The notes under the pieces: generated by a model | Told to the model about the DNA's origin: nothing | Databases searched by the model: none | The model's input: only the letters and a program-made list of their open reading frames with translations | Part shown: positions 8,429-17,960 of the stretch, piece after piece | Position numbering within the stretch: position 1 is the stretch's first letter | How the letters are laid out: the number at the start of each line of letters is the position of its first letter | Position numbers and translations under genes: made by a program | Assembly: GCF_004337705.1 (NCBI RefSeq) | Contig: NZ_SKBU01000015.1 | Location: 1-64,000 of the forward strand | Direction: 5' to 3' | Length of the DNA: 64,000 nt | Source of the DNA: Rubrobacter taiwanensis | GTDB lineage: Bacteria > Actinomycetota > Rubrobacteria > Rubrobacterales > Rubrobacteraceae

Positions 8429-8430
8429 TC
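8399..8430. repeat. Perfect 10-bp inverted repeat at the 3' end of the lyase gene
   Basis: GAATTTCCGA (8399-8408) and TCGGAAATTC (8421-8430) are exact reverse complements separated by 12 bases. The right arm contains part of the lyase stop codon. There is no T-tract on either side, so it does not look like a standard intrinsic terminator; a protein-binding site or mRNA 3' stem-loop is possible. Confidence 0.55.
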
Positions 8431-10333
8431 ACCATTGGGAGAGGGGTATGACGGAGACCGGGCTGCCGTCTGGGGCTTCTCCTTCTTTCAGGGGCAGGAG
8501 GAGTACGGCCAGGCGGGAGCGTCTTTTGCGGTGCAGGCGGATGGCGAGCTTACGGACGCCGTTGTTGGACGCCTGCGGCGGGTTTGGGGAGCTTTTGAGG
8601 GGCGCTGCGTCCATCACGGAGAAGCGCACGTCGGGAGCTGAGGGTGCCAGGATCACGGCCAGGAGCCGCCTGTCTCCGCGGGAGAGCGTAGCCTTGCGGC
8701 CGTCTTTCGAGACGAGGACGTTGGCCCGGAAGTGCATAAACCAGAAGGCATCGACCGGGCTTTGGGCGGAGAGTTCGTCCTGGATAAGGACGCAGTTGCG
8801 ATCCAGCATGGCGATGCCGCGCCGGAGGTCTTCGACGCGGCCGAAGTAGAGCGGGGTGAGGTCTGCGATAACGAAGGTCCGGTAAGGAGCGCGGCCGAAC
8901 CGGACTATCCCGGCCGAGGCTTCGGGGTCTTGATCCGGGCCGGAGCCAGGATCTATAACCAGCGTATTGTGTCCTTCGGCCCGCGCCCGGTAGTATTCCC
9001 AGCGGCGTCCCTCCCGCCAGTTATATCCGGGAGAGGTGTAGGGTTCGCCGCGCAAGTCTATAGCCCAGCGTTCGCCCAGGGCATCCAGGACGAACGAGCC
9101 CTGATCCAGGTGCGCATGATTCTCCCGGTTGCTGCCCGCCTTGAAGCCCAGGAAGGTGGAGTTTGCATCTTCCCAGGATCCCCGCATGGTCACTACGCCA
9201 AGTCCTCTGAAGAGCCTGGAGGTGGGAAGGCCGGCCCGGGAGGGACTCAGCTGCCGGGCATCGTACCAGAGGAGATCCAGCGGATGCGGAGAGGCGGTGC
9301 CCTCTTCGAGCTGCCGGTGGTGAAGCCAGACGTATTCGGGATGCCCAAAGCGCCGGGAGTGCAGATAGAGCTGCGGCGAGGGATTCCAGAGATCACCATC
9401 CGTATCACCGTAGTTGAAGACCCTCATCCCGGGTCCGGTGAGATAGAGCGGGAACAGGCCCGTCTCGGAAAACCCCGGACTGCCGGCGAGGTCGGGGTGC
9501 GGAAGCCCCGAGGTGCGCAGGGCTTCGATGAACACCGTGGCGTAGAAGGTTCCATACCCCCAGTACGTGTAACCCTCCGGCCACCCGCCATCCGGCGCGA
9601 ACCTTCCCAGGGCATGCTCTATGGAGGAGAGCGCGCCCTCGAGCACCTCCCGCGCATCTCCGTCCACGTCCTCCCCCAAGACGGCGAGCGCCCCGGCCCC
9701 AACGCCCCCGTTACAGACCAGATTCCAGTTGGTATCGGCCGTTACCCACCGGCCCCGGTGCGGCTCCAGGCCCCTGTAGCATCTGAGGGCGGGGCGGAGC
9801 CCCTTCCGGTGTATGGCCTCCCGCAATAGCGTGCGCCTCTCCCGCCCCAGATGGCCGTGGAGCCAGTCGTACCCCACGGCGAGCGCGAACGTCATCTCGG
9901 CCGTGCTCAGGAAGTGGTCCGGGTACCAGTCCGGAAACCGGGCCGCCGCGTGCATCTCCTGCCAGGCCCGCCGGGCGTAGCGCTCATCGGGGATGAGTCT
10001 GAAGATGAGAGCCAGGGTCATAACCCGGCGCAGGACCTGGCGGGCGGTGCGCAGCAGATTGTGGTTGCCTCCTACGGGATCCGGGATGCCGTACCTGGAG
10101 GGCGGCTCCCGCAGGATGGCATCCGCCTCCTCCTTGAGGGACGCGTAGTAGTGGTTGAGCCAGCTGCTCGCCGGAGCCTCAGCTATCCGGCCCCGCAACC
10201 GGTCGAAGTCCCCCGCCGTGGCGAGCAGCCGGGGCCTGCCGGAGGCGCCTCCCGCCTCCCGGGCACGCCCCGCAGCTAACACTCCGGCCAGCAGCGCTCC
10301 CGAGAGCCGGATGAATTGCCGGCGAGTGAGCAG
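8429..10333 (-). CDS. Tat-exported heparinase II/III-like polysaccharide lyase
   Basis: Predicted secreted polysaccharide lyase of about 634 residues. The frame extends upstream of the first GTG (10282) into a clear twin-arginine signal (TRRQFIRLSGALLAG followed by VLAAG), so I start it at CTG 10333, preceded by a GGAGGAGG ribosome-binding site. An alpha-helical toroid-like domain covers roughly residues 45-370. A heparinase II/III-type beta domain follows, with the conserved ENHAHLDQGSFVLDA and EGHNTLVI segments carrying the His residues. The substrate (uronic acid-rich glycan or exopolysaccharide) cannot be told. It is the only evident carbohydrate-degrading gene in the window and lies just downstream of hflX. 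Confidence 0.75.
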   Translation of the reverse strand: MLTRRQFIRLSGALLAGVLAAGRAREAGGASGRPRLLATAGDFDRLRGRIAEAPASSWLNHYYASLKEEADAILREPPSRYGIPDPVGGNHNLLRTARQVLRRVMTLALIFRLIPDERYARRAWQEMHAAARFPDWYPDHFLSTAEMTFALAVGYDWLHGHLGRERRTLLREAIHRKGLRPALRCYRGLEPHRGRWVTADTNWNLVCNGGVGAGALAVLGEDVDGDAREVLEGALSSIEHALGRFAPDGGWPEGYTYWGYGTFYATVFIEALRTSGLPHPDLAGSPGFSETGLFPLYLTGPGMRVFNYGDTDGDLWNPSPQLYLHSRRFGHPEYVWLHHRQLEEGTASPHPLDLLWYDARQLSPSRAGLPTSRLFRGLGVVTMRGSWEDANSTFLGFKAGSNRENHAHLDQGSFVLDALGERWAIDLRGEPYTSPGYNWREGRRWEYYRARAEGHNTLVIDPGSGPDQDPEASAGIVRFGRAPYRTFVIADLTPLYFGRVEDLRRGIAMLDRNCVLIQDELSAQSPVDAFWFMHFRANVLVSKDGRKATLSRGDRRLLAVILAPSAPDVRFSVMDAAPLKSSPNPPQASNNGVRKLAIRLHRKRRSRLAVLLLPLKEGEAPDGSPVSVIPLSQW

Positions 10334-10362
10334 AGCCTCCCCCCTCCTCCATGCCTGAACCT

Positions 10363-11610
10363 CTAGCCGAGGGTGTATCTGGCGTACCTCTCCCTCTTCT
10401 CCTCGGGCAGGGTGACGTCCATGATAACACCTTCGGCGGTGTTCTCGCTGCTGTGTATCTCGGCCGTTCCGTAAAGGCCGGCGACCTCGGAGTAGTCCGA
10501 GTGAGGTATCAGGATGCGCATCCTGGGCCGGAGGCTGGCGATGCTCCGGTATATACTCTGCTTGAGGGGATCTGTGCTCTTAAGCGCGCTTATCTTTACC
10601 GCCTGCGGGTAGCGGCGCTCTATCTCCCTCTTTGCCTCCTCGGGCACCGCATCCAGCTTGTTGAGACACAGGATGGCGTCTTCTGCATCCACACCGGAGG
10701 CGACTAGGGTCTCCCTGACGACGTCTATCTCCTCCGCGAGTTCCGGGCTCGAGGCATCGGCACAGATCACGACCACATCCGCTTCACGGGCCGCCTGCAG
10801 CGTGCCGGCGAACGACTCCACGAGCTGCGTCGGGAGCTTGCGGATGAAGCCCACGGTATCGGTGACGACGAAGTCGGGACGGACTACGCCGTCCTCGCGG
10901 CCGCCTTCGACCAGCCGGGTGCTGGTCTCAAGGGTCTCGAAGAGCCAGTCGCGCACGGAGCGGCCGGCGCCGCTCAGAGAGTTTAGTATGGTGGTCTTGC
11001 CGGCGTTGGTGTATCCGACGAGGGCCACGGCCGGAGGACCGCTCTTCTTCAGGCGGGACGAGCGCACCCGGCGGGAGGCCCGCTCATCCTTCAGCTTCCT
11101 CCTTATGGTCCGGATGCGGTCCCGGATCATGCGCCGGTCGTACTCGAGCTGCTGCTCGCCCGGCCCCCGCGTGGCCCCCCGCAGACCGCGGCCTCCACCA
11201 CCCTCCTGCCGCTCCAGGTGGGTCCACATGCCGCGGGTGCGGGGCAGCAGGTACTCCAGCTCCGCCAGCTCGACCTGCAGCTTGCTGGCGGCATCCCGGG
11301 CGTGGGACTCGAAGATCTTGATGATCAGCTCCGTCCTGTCCATAACCGGTAGCCCGGCATCCCGCTCCAGCACCCGCGCCTGAGAAGCGGTCAGCTCATC
11401 GTCGGTCACCACAACCTGGGCACCGAGCTCTGAGGCCCGACGCCCCAGCTCCCGGCGCTTGCCCCGGCCCAGATACCCCGCCCCATCCCGGCGCGGCTGC
11501 TCCAGCCGCCCGCAGACCTCAAGACCCAGCGTCGCCGCCAGACGCCCGAGCTCGTCCAGATGCCGGTCCTCCCCCGCCGCAACCAGTATCGCTCTGCTGA
11601 TGCCGTTCAT
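10363..11610 (-). CDS. hflX: Ribosome-splitting GTPase HflX
   Basis: HflX binds 50S subunits and splits stalled ribosomes after heat or antibiotic stress. The 415-residue protein has the N-terminal HflX domain, a coiled-coil-like Arg/Glu segment and a G domain with GYTNAGKTT, DTVGFIRKLP and NKLD. ATG 11610 overlaps the miaA stop (ATGA). A TATAAT box at 11620-11625 lies 9 bases upstream, so an mRNA from it would be almost leaderless. A perfect dyad (11625-11645) overlaps the upstream edge of that box, suggesting a repressor site. Confidence 0.93.
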   Translation of the reverse strand: MNGISRAILVAAGEDRHLDELGRLAATLGLEVCGRLEQPRRDGAGYLGRGKRRELGRRASELGAQVVVTDDELTASQARVLERDAGLPVMDRTELIIKIFESHARDAASKLQVELAELEYLLPRTRGMWTHLERQEGGGGRGLRGATRGPGEQQLEYDRRMIRDRIRTIRRKLKDERASRRVRSSRLKKSGPPAVALVGYTNAGKTTILNSLSGAGRSVRDWLFETLETSTRLVEGGREDGVVRPDFVVTDTVGFIRKLPTQLVESFAGTLQAAREADVVVICADASSPELAEEIDVVRETLVASGVDAEDAILCLNKLDAVPEEAKREIERRYPQAVKISALKSTDPLKQSIYRSIASLRPRMRILIPHSDYSEVAGLYGTAEIHSSENTAEGVIMDVTLPEEKRERYARYTLG

Positions 11611-12431
11611 CGTGCGCAGATTATATCATGCATAGAATGCATGATTTCTTGAGGGGTTTCGGCTACGGTGACCGGGGTATTTTCCGGCAGGGTACGGATC
11701 AACTTATCGAACCAGCGCAGCTGGCGTCTGGCCAGCTGTCTGGTCCTGATATTTATCTTCTCTTCGGCTTCCTGCGGGGAGATTCTTCTGCGGGCCGCCT
11801 GCATCATCTCCCGCACCCCGACCGCATCTCTCACGGAGGGGTTGGGGTTCATCTGGAGCAGTCTCTGGGCTTCTTGGAGGCCGTGGCGGGTGATGTGGCG
11901 GGAGCGGGCGGCTATTCTGGCGTCCAGCCGGGAGCGTTCGGGGCGCAGGTAGATGATTTGCACGTCGTATCTTGGTCTGCCTTCCCAGATGGAGCCTCTC
12001 GCCGGGGTGCCCGCGAGCTGGAGCTCCAGCTCGCGGGCACGGCGCCGGGGGTTTTCGGCGGAGCGGGCTAGTCTCTGGGCTCGGGCGCGGATCTCCTGCG
12101 GCACGGCGGGGGCCAGCGGTATCTCCAGTATCGTGGCGTTCAGGTACATGCCGGTTCCGGCGTCGAGCACGGCCGGGGCTTCCGAGCGCTCTATGATCTC
12201 TCTGGCGGCCCGGGAGTGGTCGGCCACGGTCCAGCTATCTTCCACGGAGATGATACCGGTCAGGTAAGCGGGGTGCCGGCGGTGCTGGTTTGAGATGACC
12301 GGTATCTCCCGGTAGACCTGCATCGAGTCTATAACGATGGCCTTGGAGGAGAGGGTTTCGGCTGCTGCGTCGGCCAGCTCGCTCTTCCCGCTCGCGGTGG
12401 GCCCGCAGATTACGAGCAGCTCTCTACTCAG
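11607..12431 (-). CDS. miaA: tRNA dimethylallyltransferase
   Basis: Adds dimethylallyl to A37 of tRNAs reading UNN codons; MiaB, encoded next to it, then methylthiolates the product. The P-loop GPTASGKS and the DSMQVYREI motif are encoded upstream of the first in-frame ATG, so the gene must begin further up. The best candidate is CTG 12431, whose CTGA overlaps the miaB stop, giving 274 residues. An AGGAGA stretch lies about 11 bases upstream. No ATG, GTG or TTG is available in frame between miaB's stop and the P-loop. Confidence 0.88.
   Translation of the reverse strand: MSRELLVICGPTASGKSELADAAAETLSSKAIVIDSMQVYREIPVISNQHRRHPAYLTGIISVEDSWTVADHSRAAREIIERSEAPAVLDAGTGMYLNATILEIPLAPAVPQEIRARAQRLARSAENPRRRARELELQLAGTPARGSIWEGRPRYDVQIIYLRPERSRLDARIAARSRHITRHGLQEAQRLLQMNPNPSVRDAVGVREMMQAARRRISPQEAEEKINIRTRQLARRQLRWFDKLIRTLPENTPVTVAETPQEIMHSMHDIICAR
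11620..11645 (-). promoter_or_regulatory. hflX -10 box with overlapping 9-bp palindrome
   Basis: On the - strand TATAAT occupies 11625..11620. Immediately upstream, ATCATGCAT (11625-11633) and ATGCATGAT (11637-11645) form a perfect inverted repeat around AGA. This is a good geometry for an operator in the -10/-35 spacer. No consensus -35 is visible. Strand composition changes here: 24 G/43 C in 11511-11610, 33 G/24 C in 11641-11740. Confidence 0.5.
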
Positions 12432-13759
12432 TTTGCCGGCTCTCCTGCGTAGAGTACGTGCGGTCCCGCCGACTCTATCCTGGCCTTCACGTAGCTGCCG
12501 GGTTCGGCTTCGGCCGGGACGTGTACGGCGTGCCCGCTCCAGGTCTCTCCGATGGCCCGGCCGTTTCGCGTTCGGCCCTCGCGGATGAAGATCTCTTCTA
12601 TGCTGCCGATCTTGTCCCGGTTCTGCCGGAGCGCGTTCTGCTCTACTGCGCGCAGGACCTCTAAGAAGCGCCGCTGCACCACCTCGTCCGGGACCCGGTC
12701 CGGCATCTCTGCGGCCTCGGTGCCCCTTCGCGGGGAGAACTTGAAGATGTAAGCGGTGTCGAATCTGCAGTCCTCGACCAGGCGCAGCGTGGCTTCGTGA
12801 TCTTCCTCCGTCTCGCCGGGGTGCCCCACTATTATGTCCGTGCTCAGCGTACCGTCCGCTACCTCCTCTCTGAAGACCTCTATCTTGCGCCGGTAGCGGT
12901 CGGACTTGTATCCTCGGTGCATCATCTTCAGCATCCGATCCGACCCGGACTGCACCGGCAGGTGCAGCCGCTTTACTATCGAGGGGCTCTCACCGATTAT
13001 CCTGAGCGTCCTGTCCTCCATGTTGGACGGGTGGCTGGTGGTGAACCACACCCGCGGTGCTATCTCCGCCACGCGCTTCAAGAGATCCGCAAACCGCTTC
13101 CCGCTCTCCCGCCAGGCGTCGACCGTCTGGCCGAGCAGCGTGATGTACTCGGTGCCCCCGGCCGTCAGTCGCTGCACCTCCTCCAGAACGTCGTCCATCG
13201 AGCGGCAGATCATGCGCCCCCGTACCGCCGGCACGATGCAGTAGCTGCACCGGTAGTTGCACCCGGTCATTATCGTGACGAACGCGCTGTGCCTCCCCTC
13301 TACCCCCGGCAGGTTCGGCGTGTACGTCTCCCGCATCGTCGGCAGGCCGATGAATTCTGCCAGCTCGTAAGTATTATGCGTGCCCAGGACGAGATCTATG
13401 CCGTACTGCTCCTTGAGCTCGGCTGATTCCTCGGCGGCTCCGATGCAGCCGGTCAGGGCTATCTTCTTGACCTTGCCCTCGCGCCGGAGGCGGTTGAGCT
13501 GGCCGAGGTGCCCGCGCACGCGGTCCACGGCGTTCTCGCGCACGTAGCAGGTGTTCAGCACCACGAGGTCTGCGCTCTCGTAGTCCTGCACCTCCGAGAG
13601 GCCGGCGTCCAGGATCATGCGCCGCATGCGGTCCGAGTCGTGGACGTTCATCTGGCAGCCGAAGGTCCGGATGCAGGCGGTTTTGAGCTCCCCCGCCGGA
13701 GCGCTCCTCGCCCCAGACTCGGCCGGCTTCTTCGTGATCGCAACGCGCATCCTACTCAT
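12428..13759 (-). CDS. miaB: tRNA-2-methylthio-N6-dimethylallyladenosine synthase
   Basis: Radical-SAM methylthiotransferase acting on the MiaA product. The 443-residue protein has the N-terminal UPF0004 domain starting TFGCQMN, the radical SAM cluster motif GCNYRCSYC, and a C-terminal TRAM domain. I place the start at ATG 13759, where a GAGGAGG site is well spaced; ATG 13762 and 13750 are alternatives. The start overlaps the end of the GHKL ATPase gene by 8 bases. Confidence 0.93.
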   Translation of the reverse strand: MSRMRVAITKKPAESGARSAPAGELKTACIRTFGCQMNVHDSDRMRRMILDAGLSEVQDYESADLVVLNTCYVRENAVDRVRGHLGQLNRLRREGKVKKIALTGCIGAAEESAELKEQYGIDLVLGTHNTYELAEFIGLPTMRETYTPNLPGVEGRHSAFVTIMTGCNYRCSYCIVPAVRGRMICRSMDDVLEEVQRLTAGGTEYITLLGQTVDAWRESGKRFADLLKRVAEIAPRVWFTTSHPSNMEDRTLRIIGESPSIVKRLHLPVQSGSDRMLKMMHRGYKSDRYRRKIEVFREEVADGTLSTDIIVGHPGETEEDHEATLRLVEDCRFDTAYIFKFSPRRGTEAAEMPDRVPDEVVQRRFLEVLRAVEQNALRQNRDKIGSIEEIFIREGRTRNGRAIGETWSGHAVHVPAEAEPGSYVKARIESAGPHVLYAGEPAN

Positions 13760-14654
13760 CATACTCCTCCTCAGGCTCGTAGACCCGGACCCTGAGGCTG
13801 ACGTAGCCGGGCCCGCTCTCAGACTCAACGCGGTCTACGGCGAGATAGCTCGCCCGCGCCGCCTCGCTCAGTATATCCCCTATCCTCCGCACGTCATCCG
13901 GCTCCAGCCTCAACACCGGACCAGAGCCACCCCCTCCTCTGCCACCCGCCCGCCTCCGAATCCCCGCCCCTCCCTCTCTAACCCTCCCCGCCGGCTCTAC
14001 CTCCCCCCGCAAAACACGCTGTACCGTGCGCAGCGATACCTCAAGCCCCAGCCTCTCAGCCTCGGCCCGGAGCTCCTTCGATCCGCTCTTTTGTATTATA
14101 TGATCTTCTAACAGGCGGGCGAGGATGGTGGAGGGGGTGCCGAGGAAGATGGAGACGCCGGGGTTTTTCCGGGCCAGTTTCGAGAGGGTGGCCTGCAGGT
14201 TAGAGTTAGATGGGCGGGATGCGGACTGGAGTGTACGTTCGGGGAGGGTTTGGGTATCGAAGGTGGTTTGGATGGAGGTGGGGTTATGGGTGGAGAGTAC
14301 CCTGGCGTGTAGGGCGGAGCGCCGGATATGGTAGAGGGAGAGCCCGGCGCCGTGGGCTCCGAACTCGTCTGCTACGGGCTTCAGGTGCCGGCTGGTGACG
14401 CCGGGTTCGAAGACGGTCTCCCGGTGGGGTTCTGGTATACCGCAGCCGTCGTCTATAACGGTGAGGGTACGGTAGCGGCGGCGTTTGAGGGTGGAGGCGA
14501 CCAGTATGTTACGGGCTCCGGCGTCGCGGGCGTTACGCACCAGTTCTCGGGCGGCATGCTCTATGGAGGTGATACGTGAGGGGCTGCGGCGGGCGCCTTC
14601 GGGTCCGGCAAGGCGGGCGAGGCCGCGGCCGAGATCTCTGTAGGGTCCCTGCAT
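13752..14654 (-). CDS. GHKL-type ATPase of unknown role (position of mutS/mutL)
   Basis: The 300-residue protein has a GHKL ATP-binding domain: N-box with E37, N41 and D44 (ELVRNARDAGA), G1 box DDGCGI (68-73) and G2 box GAHGAGLSLY (99-108). The DAGA and GVTSR segments recall MutL, but the G2 box is nearer to kinase/Hsp90-type forms. The C-terminal half (basic, with an acidic end EPEEEYDE) is not recognised. It sits between miaB and rny, where Bacillota carry mutS-mutL, and no MutS is seen here. There is no sensor or kinase H-box. The composition flip at about 14095 falls inside the gene. Function unassigned. Confidence 0.7.
   Translation of the reverse strand: MQGPYRDLGRGLARLAGPEGARRSPSRITSIEHAARELVRNARDAGARNILVASTLKRRRYRTLTVIDDGCGIPEPHRETVFEPGVTSRHLKPVADEFGAHGAGLSLYHIRRSALHARVLSTHNPTSIQTTFDTQTLPERTLQSASRPSNSNLQATLSKLARKNPGVSIFLGTPSTILARLLEDHIIQKSGSKELRAEAERLGLEVSLRTVQRVLRGEVEPAGRVREGGAGIRRRAGGRGGGGSGPVLRLEPDDVRRIGDILSEAARASYLAVDRVESESGPGYVSLRVRVYEPEEEYDE
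14095..14100 (-). promoter_or_regulatory. Intragenic TATAAT at the sharpest strand-composition flip
   Basis: On the - strand TATAAT lies within ATATAATAC (14101..14093), inside the GHKL gene (codons for Ile-Ile-Gln). + strand counts: 20 G/46 C in 13991-14090 against 45 G/18 C in 14101-14200. Possible internal, perhaps bidirectional, promoter. Confidence 0.35.
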
Positions 14655-14660
14655 CCTCTC

Positions 14661-16205
14661 CTAGCGCGCGTACTCGGTGGCGCGGCTCTCCCGGATGACG
14701 GTGACCCGGATCTGCCCCGGGTACTCCAGTTCCTCTTCTATCTGGCGGGAGATATCGTGGGCGAGTTTGGCGGCGACCCGGTCGTCGACCTCTGCGGGCT
14801 GGACCATGACCCGGATCTCGCGCCCGGCCTGGATGGCGTAGGCCTTATCCACCCCGCGATGCGAGAGCGCGATATCCTCCAGAGCGCGCAGTCGCTCGAT
14901 GTAGGTCTCTGTCGTCTCCCGCCGGGCTCCGGGACGGGCGGCGGAGATGGCGTCGGCGGTCGCCACCAGCACATCCTCGACGGTCTCCATCTCGATCTCG
15001 TGATGATGGGCTTGGATGGCGCGCACCACCTCGTCTGACTCGCCGTGCTTCTTAGCGAAACGCCCCCCGACGATGGCGTGCGGTCCCTCCATCTCGTGAT
15101 CCAGCGCCTTCCCGATGTCGTGCAGGAGCCCGGCTCGGCGGGCGACCTTCACGTTCGCTCCCAGCTCATGTGCCATTATCCCGCAGAGATTGGCTACCTC
15201 CACGGAGTGCGCCAGCACGTTCTGCCCGTAGGAGCTGCGGTACTTCAGGGCGCCAAGGAGCTTTATCAGTTCCCCGTGCATGCCGCCCGAGATCCTGGCA
15301 TCGTAGAGCGCCTGACGCCCGGCGTTCTTGATGTCCTTCTCCACCTCCTTCCGGGCCTTGGCGACCAGCTGCTCGATCCGGCCCGGGTGAATGCGCCCGT
15401 CCTCAACCAGCCGGCTCATCGCCACCCGGGCCACCTCCCGGCGCACCGGATCGAAGGAGGAGATCACGACCGTCTCCGGCGTGTCGTCTATGATCACATC
15501 CACCCCGGTGGCCGCCTCGAACGCCCGGATGTTGCGCCCCTCGCGCCCGATGATCCGGCCCTTCATGTCGTCCGAAGGAAGCGAGACCGCCTTGACCGTG
15601 GCCTCCGAGGTGTGCTCAGAAGCCAGCCGCTCCAGCGCCGTGGAGATGATCCGCCGAGCCTCCGTATCGGCCCGCAGCTCGGCCTCGACCGTCCTCTCAT
15701 GCACCATCCGGCCCAGACGATCCTGAAGCTCCACCTCCAGCGAGGAGAAGAGCCGCCGCTCGGCCTCCTCCCGGCTTAACCCCGAGATCTCCTCCAGCCG
15801 CCGCCGCTGCTCGGCCTCCCGCTCCTGCAGCTGGGAGTCCCGGCCCTCAAGGCTCTCCTCCCAACGCCTCAGCTCCCGGCGGCGCTCATCCAGCTCCTCC
15901 TCGCGCCTGTCCAGCGCCTCGTCCCGGCTCTCCAGCCGATCCTCAACCCGGCTCAGCTCCGCCCGCCGCCGGCGGATCTCCGCCTCAGCCTCGTCCTTCA
16001 TCCGGAGCGCAGCCTCCTTGGCAGCCAGCTCAGCCTCCCTCCGGGTCGCCTCCGCCGCCCGGTTCGCATCCTCTATGATCGAACGCGCATCCGAACGAGC
16101 CTCGGCCTGCCGGGCCTCAATCCGGGACTTCGCAACCAAATACCCGGAAACGGCACCGCCCGCCAGACCTATTATTAGCCCGGCGATTAACAGCACAATC
16201 TCCAT
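14661..16205 (-). CDS. rny: Ribonuclease Y
   Basis: Membrane-anchored endoribonuclease that starts mRNA decay. From ATG 16205 (GGAGG 8 bases upstream) the protein has 514 residues: an N-terminal transmembrane helix ([17 protein letters not shown]), a long charged coiled coil to about residue 190, a KH domain ([14 protein letters not shown]) and an HD domain ([12 protein letters not shown]). Length matches the family; ATG 16220 is possible but has no ribosome-binding site. The rny-recX-recA order is shared with many Gram-positive bacteria. Confidence 0.95.
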   Translation of the reverse strand: MEIVLLIAGLIIGLAGGAVSGYLVAKSRIEARQAEARSDARSIIEDANRAAEATRREAELAAKEAALRMKDEAEAEIRRRRAELSRVEDRLESRDEALDRREEELDERRRELRRWEESLEGRDSQLQEREAEQRRRLEEISGLSREEAERRLFSSLEVELQDRLGRMVHERTVEAELRADTEARRIISTALERLASEHTSEATVKAVSLPSDDMKGRIIGREGRNIRAFEAATGVDVIIDDTPETVVISSFDPVRREVARVAMSRLVEDGRIHPGRIEQLVAKARKEVEKDIKNAGRQALYDARISGGMHGELIKLLGALKYRSSYGQNVLAHSVEVANLCGIMAHELGANVKVARRAGLLHDIGKALDHEMEGPHAIVGGRFAKKHGESDEVVRAIQAHHHEIEMETVEDVLVATADAISAARPGARRETTETYIERLRALEDIALSHRGVDKAYAIQAGREIRVMVQPAEVDDRVAAKLAHDISRQIEEELEYPGQIRVTVIRESRATEYAR

Positions 16206-16281
16206 CTTCTCTTCCTCCATGAGGGACCGCCCCAGCGAACGGCCCCCGGTCTCTAGCAACTAAACAGCTTTCCCGTAAACT

Positions 16282-16893
16282 TTAACCGCTGAGATACTCT
16301 CTGGCCACCGCCGCACATACCTCGGCAGAATACCCCCGGCGTGCAAGGAACTGATACACCCGCCGCGCCTGGGACTCGGAACGCTCCTCAGTATTATACT
16401 TATTTTTCGCCAAATTTCGGGCGTCCTCTAGTTCGGGGCGTCCGCCGAGCTGTTCTTCTATCGCTGCGGCGGCGGTCTCTTCGGGGACGCCTCTTTTGCG
16501 CAGTTCGGCGTGCAGGCGGCGGCGTCCCCACTCGCCGGCGCGCCGGCGGACGAGCGCGCGGGCGAACTCGCGATCGTTCAGGTAGTCCAGCTCGCGCAGG
16601 CGGGCGACGCTCCTTTCGATGGCGCGTTCGGCGTGTCCGAAGCGCCGCAGCCGGGCGCGCACTTCGCCTTCGGAGCGGGTGTGGTAGCTGAGGAAGTCCA
16701 TGGCGCGCCGGAGGGCCAGGGCGTACTCGGCGGATTCTCCGGCGCGCTGCAGTTCCTCTGTGGAGAGCTCCGCTCCTTCGAGGATACCGTGCTCTTCGGC
16801 GGCTCCGGCGTCGAGGGTCTTCCAGTATTCACCGTCCACGTAGACGGTTAGGAGGCCTCGCCGGCGCCGGACGGCCCGGGTTATGCGCGGCAA
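16282..16893 (-). CDS. recX: Recombination regulator RecX
   Basis: RecX binds and modulates RecA filaments. The 203-residue helical protein has the tandem three-helix RecX repeats (RRAMDFLSYHTRSEGEVRARL, RELDYLNDREFAR broken here for length). It starts at TTG 16893, 4 bases after the recA stop, so expression is probably coupled to recA. The composition switch at about 16395 lies in its 3' third. Confidence 0.9.
   Translation of the reverse strand: MPRITRAVRRRRGLLTVYVDGEYWKTLDAGAAEEHGILEGAELSTEELQRAGESAEYALALRRAMDFLSYHTRSEGEVRARLRRFGHAERAIERSVARLRELDYLNDREFARALVRRRAGEWGRRRLHAELRKRGVPEETAAAAIEEQLGGRPELEDARNLAKNKYNTEERSESQARRVYQFLARRGYSAEVCAAVAREYLSG
16393..16398 (-). promoter_or_regulatory. 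Intragenic TATAAT within recX
   Basis: GTATTATAC at 16391-16399 reads TATAAT on the - strand (codons Tyr-Asn-Thr in recX) beside an A/T-rich patch. + strand counts go from 25 G/38 C (16291-16390) to 33 G/31 C (16411-16510), the weaker end of the flip series. It could drive rny, about 190 bases downstream. Confidence 0.35.
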
Positions 16894-16897
16894 GGTA

Positions 16898-17920
<1,023 letters not shown>

Positions 17921-17960
17921 AAGGCATCCTCCAGAGATTCAAGCTCTTTGGCGCACCCAG

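Noticed and set aside
8399-8430. Inverted repeat as an intrinsic terminator for the lyase or recombinase
   Set aside because: No T-run follows the stem on either strand.
13371-13379. GTATTATGC in miaB as another composition-flip site
   Set aside because: Hand counts either side are nearly equal (27 G/36 C and 27 G/34 C), so no flip; kept only as a counter-example.
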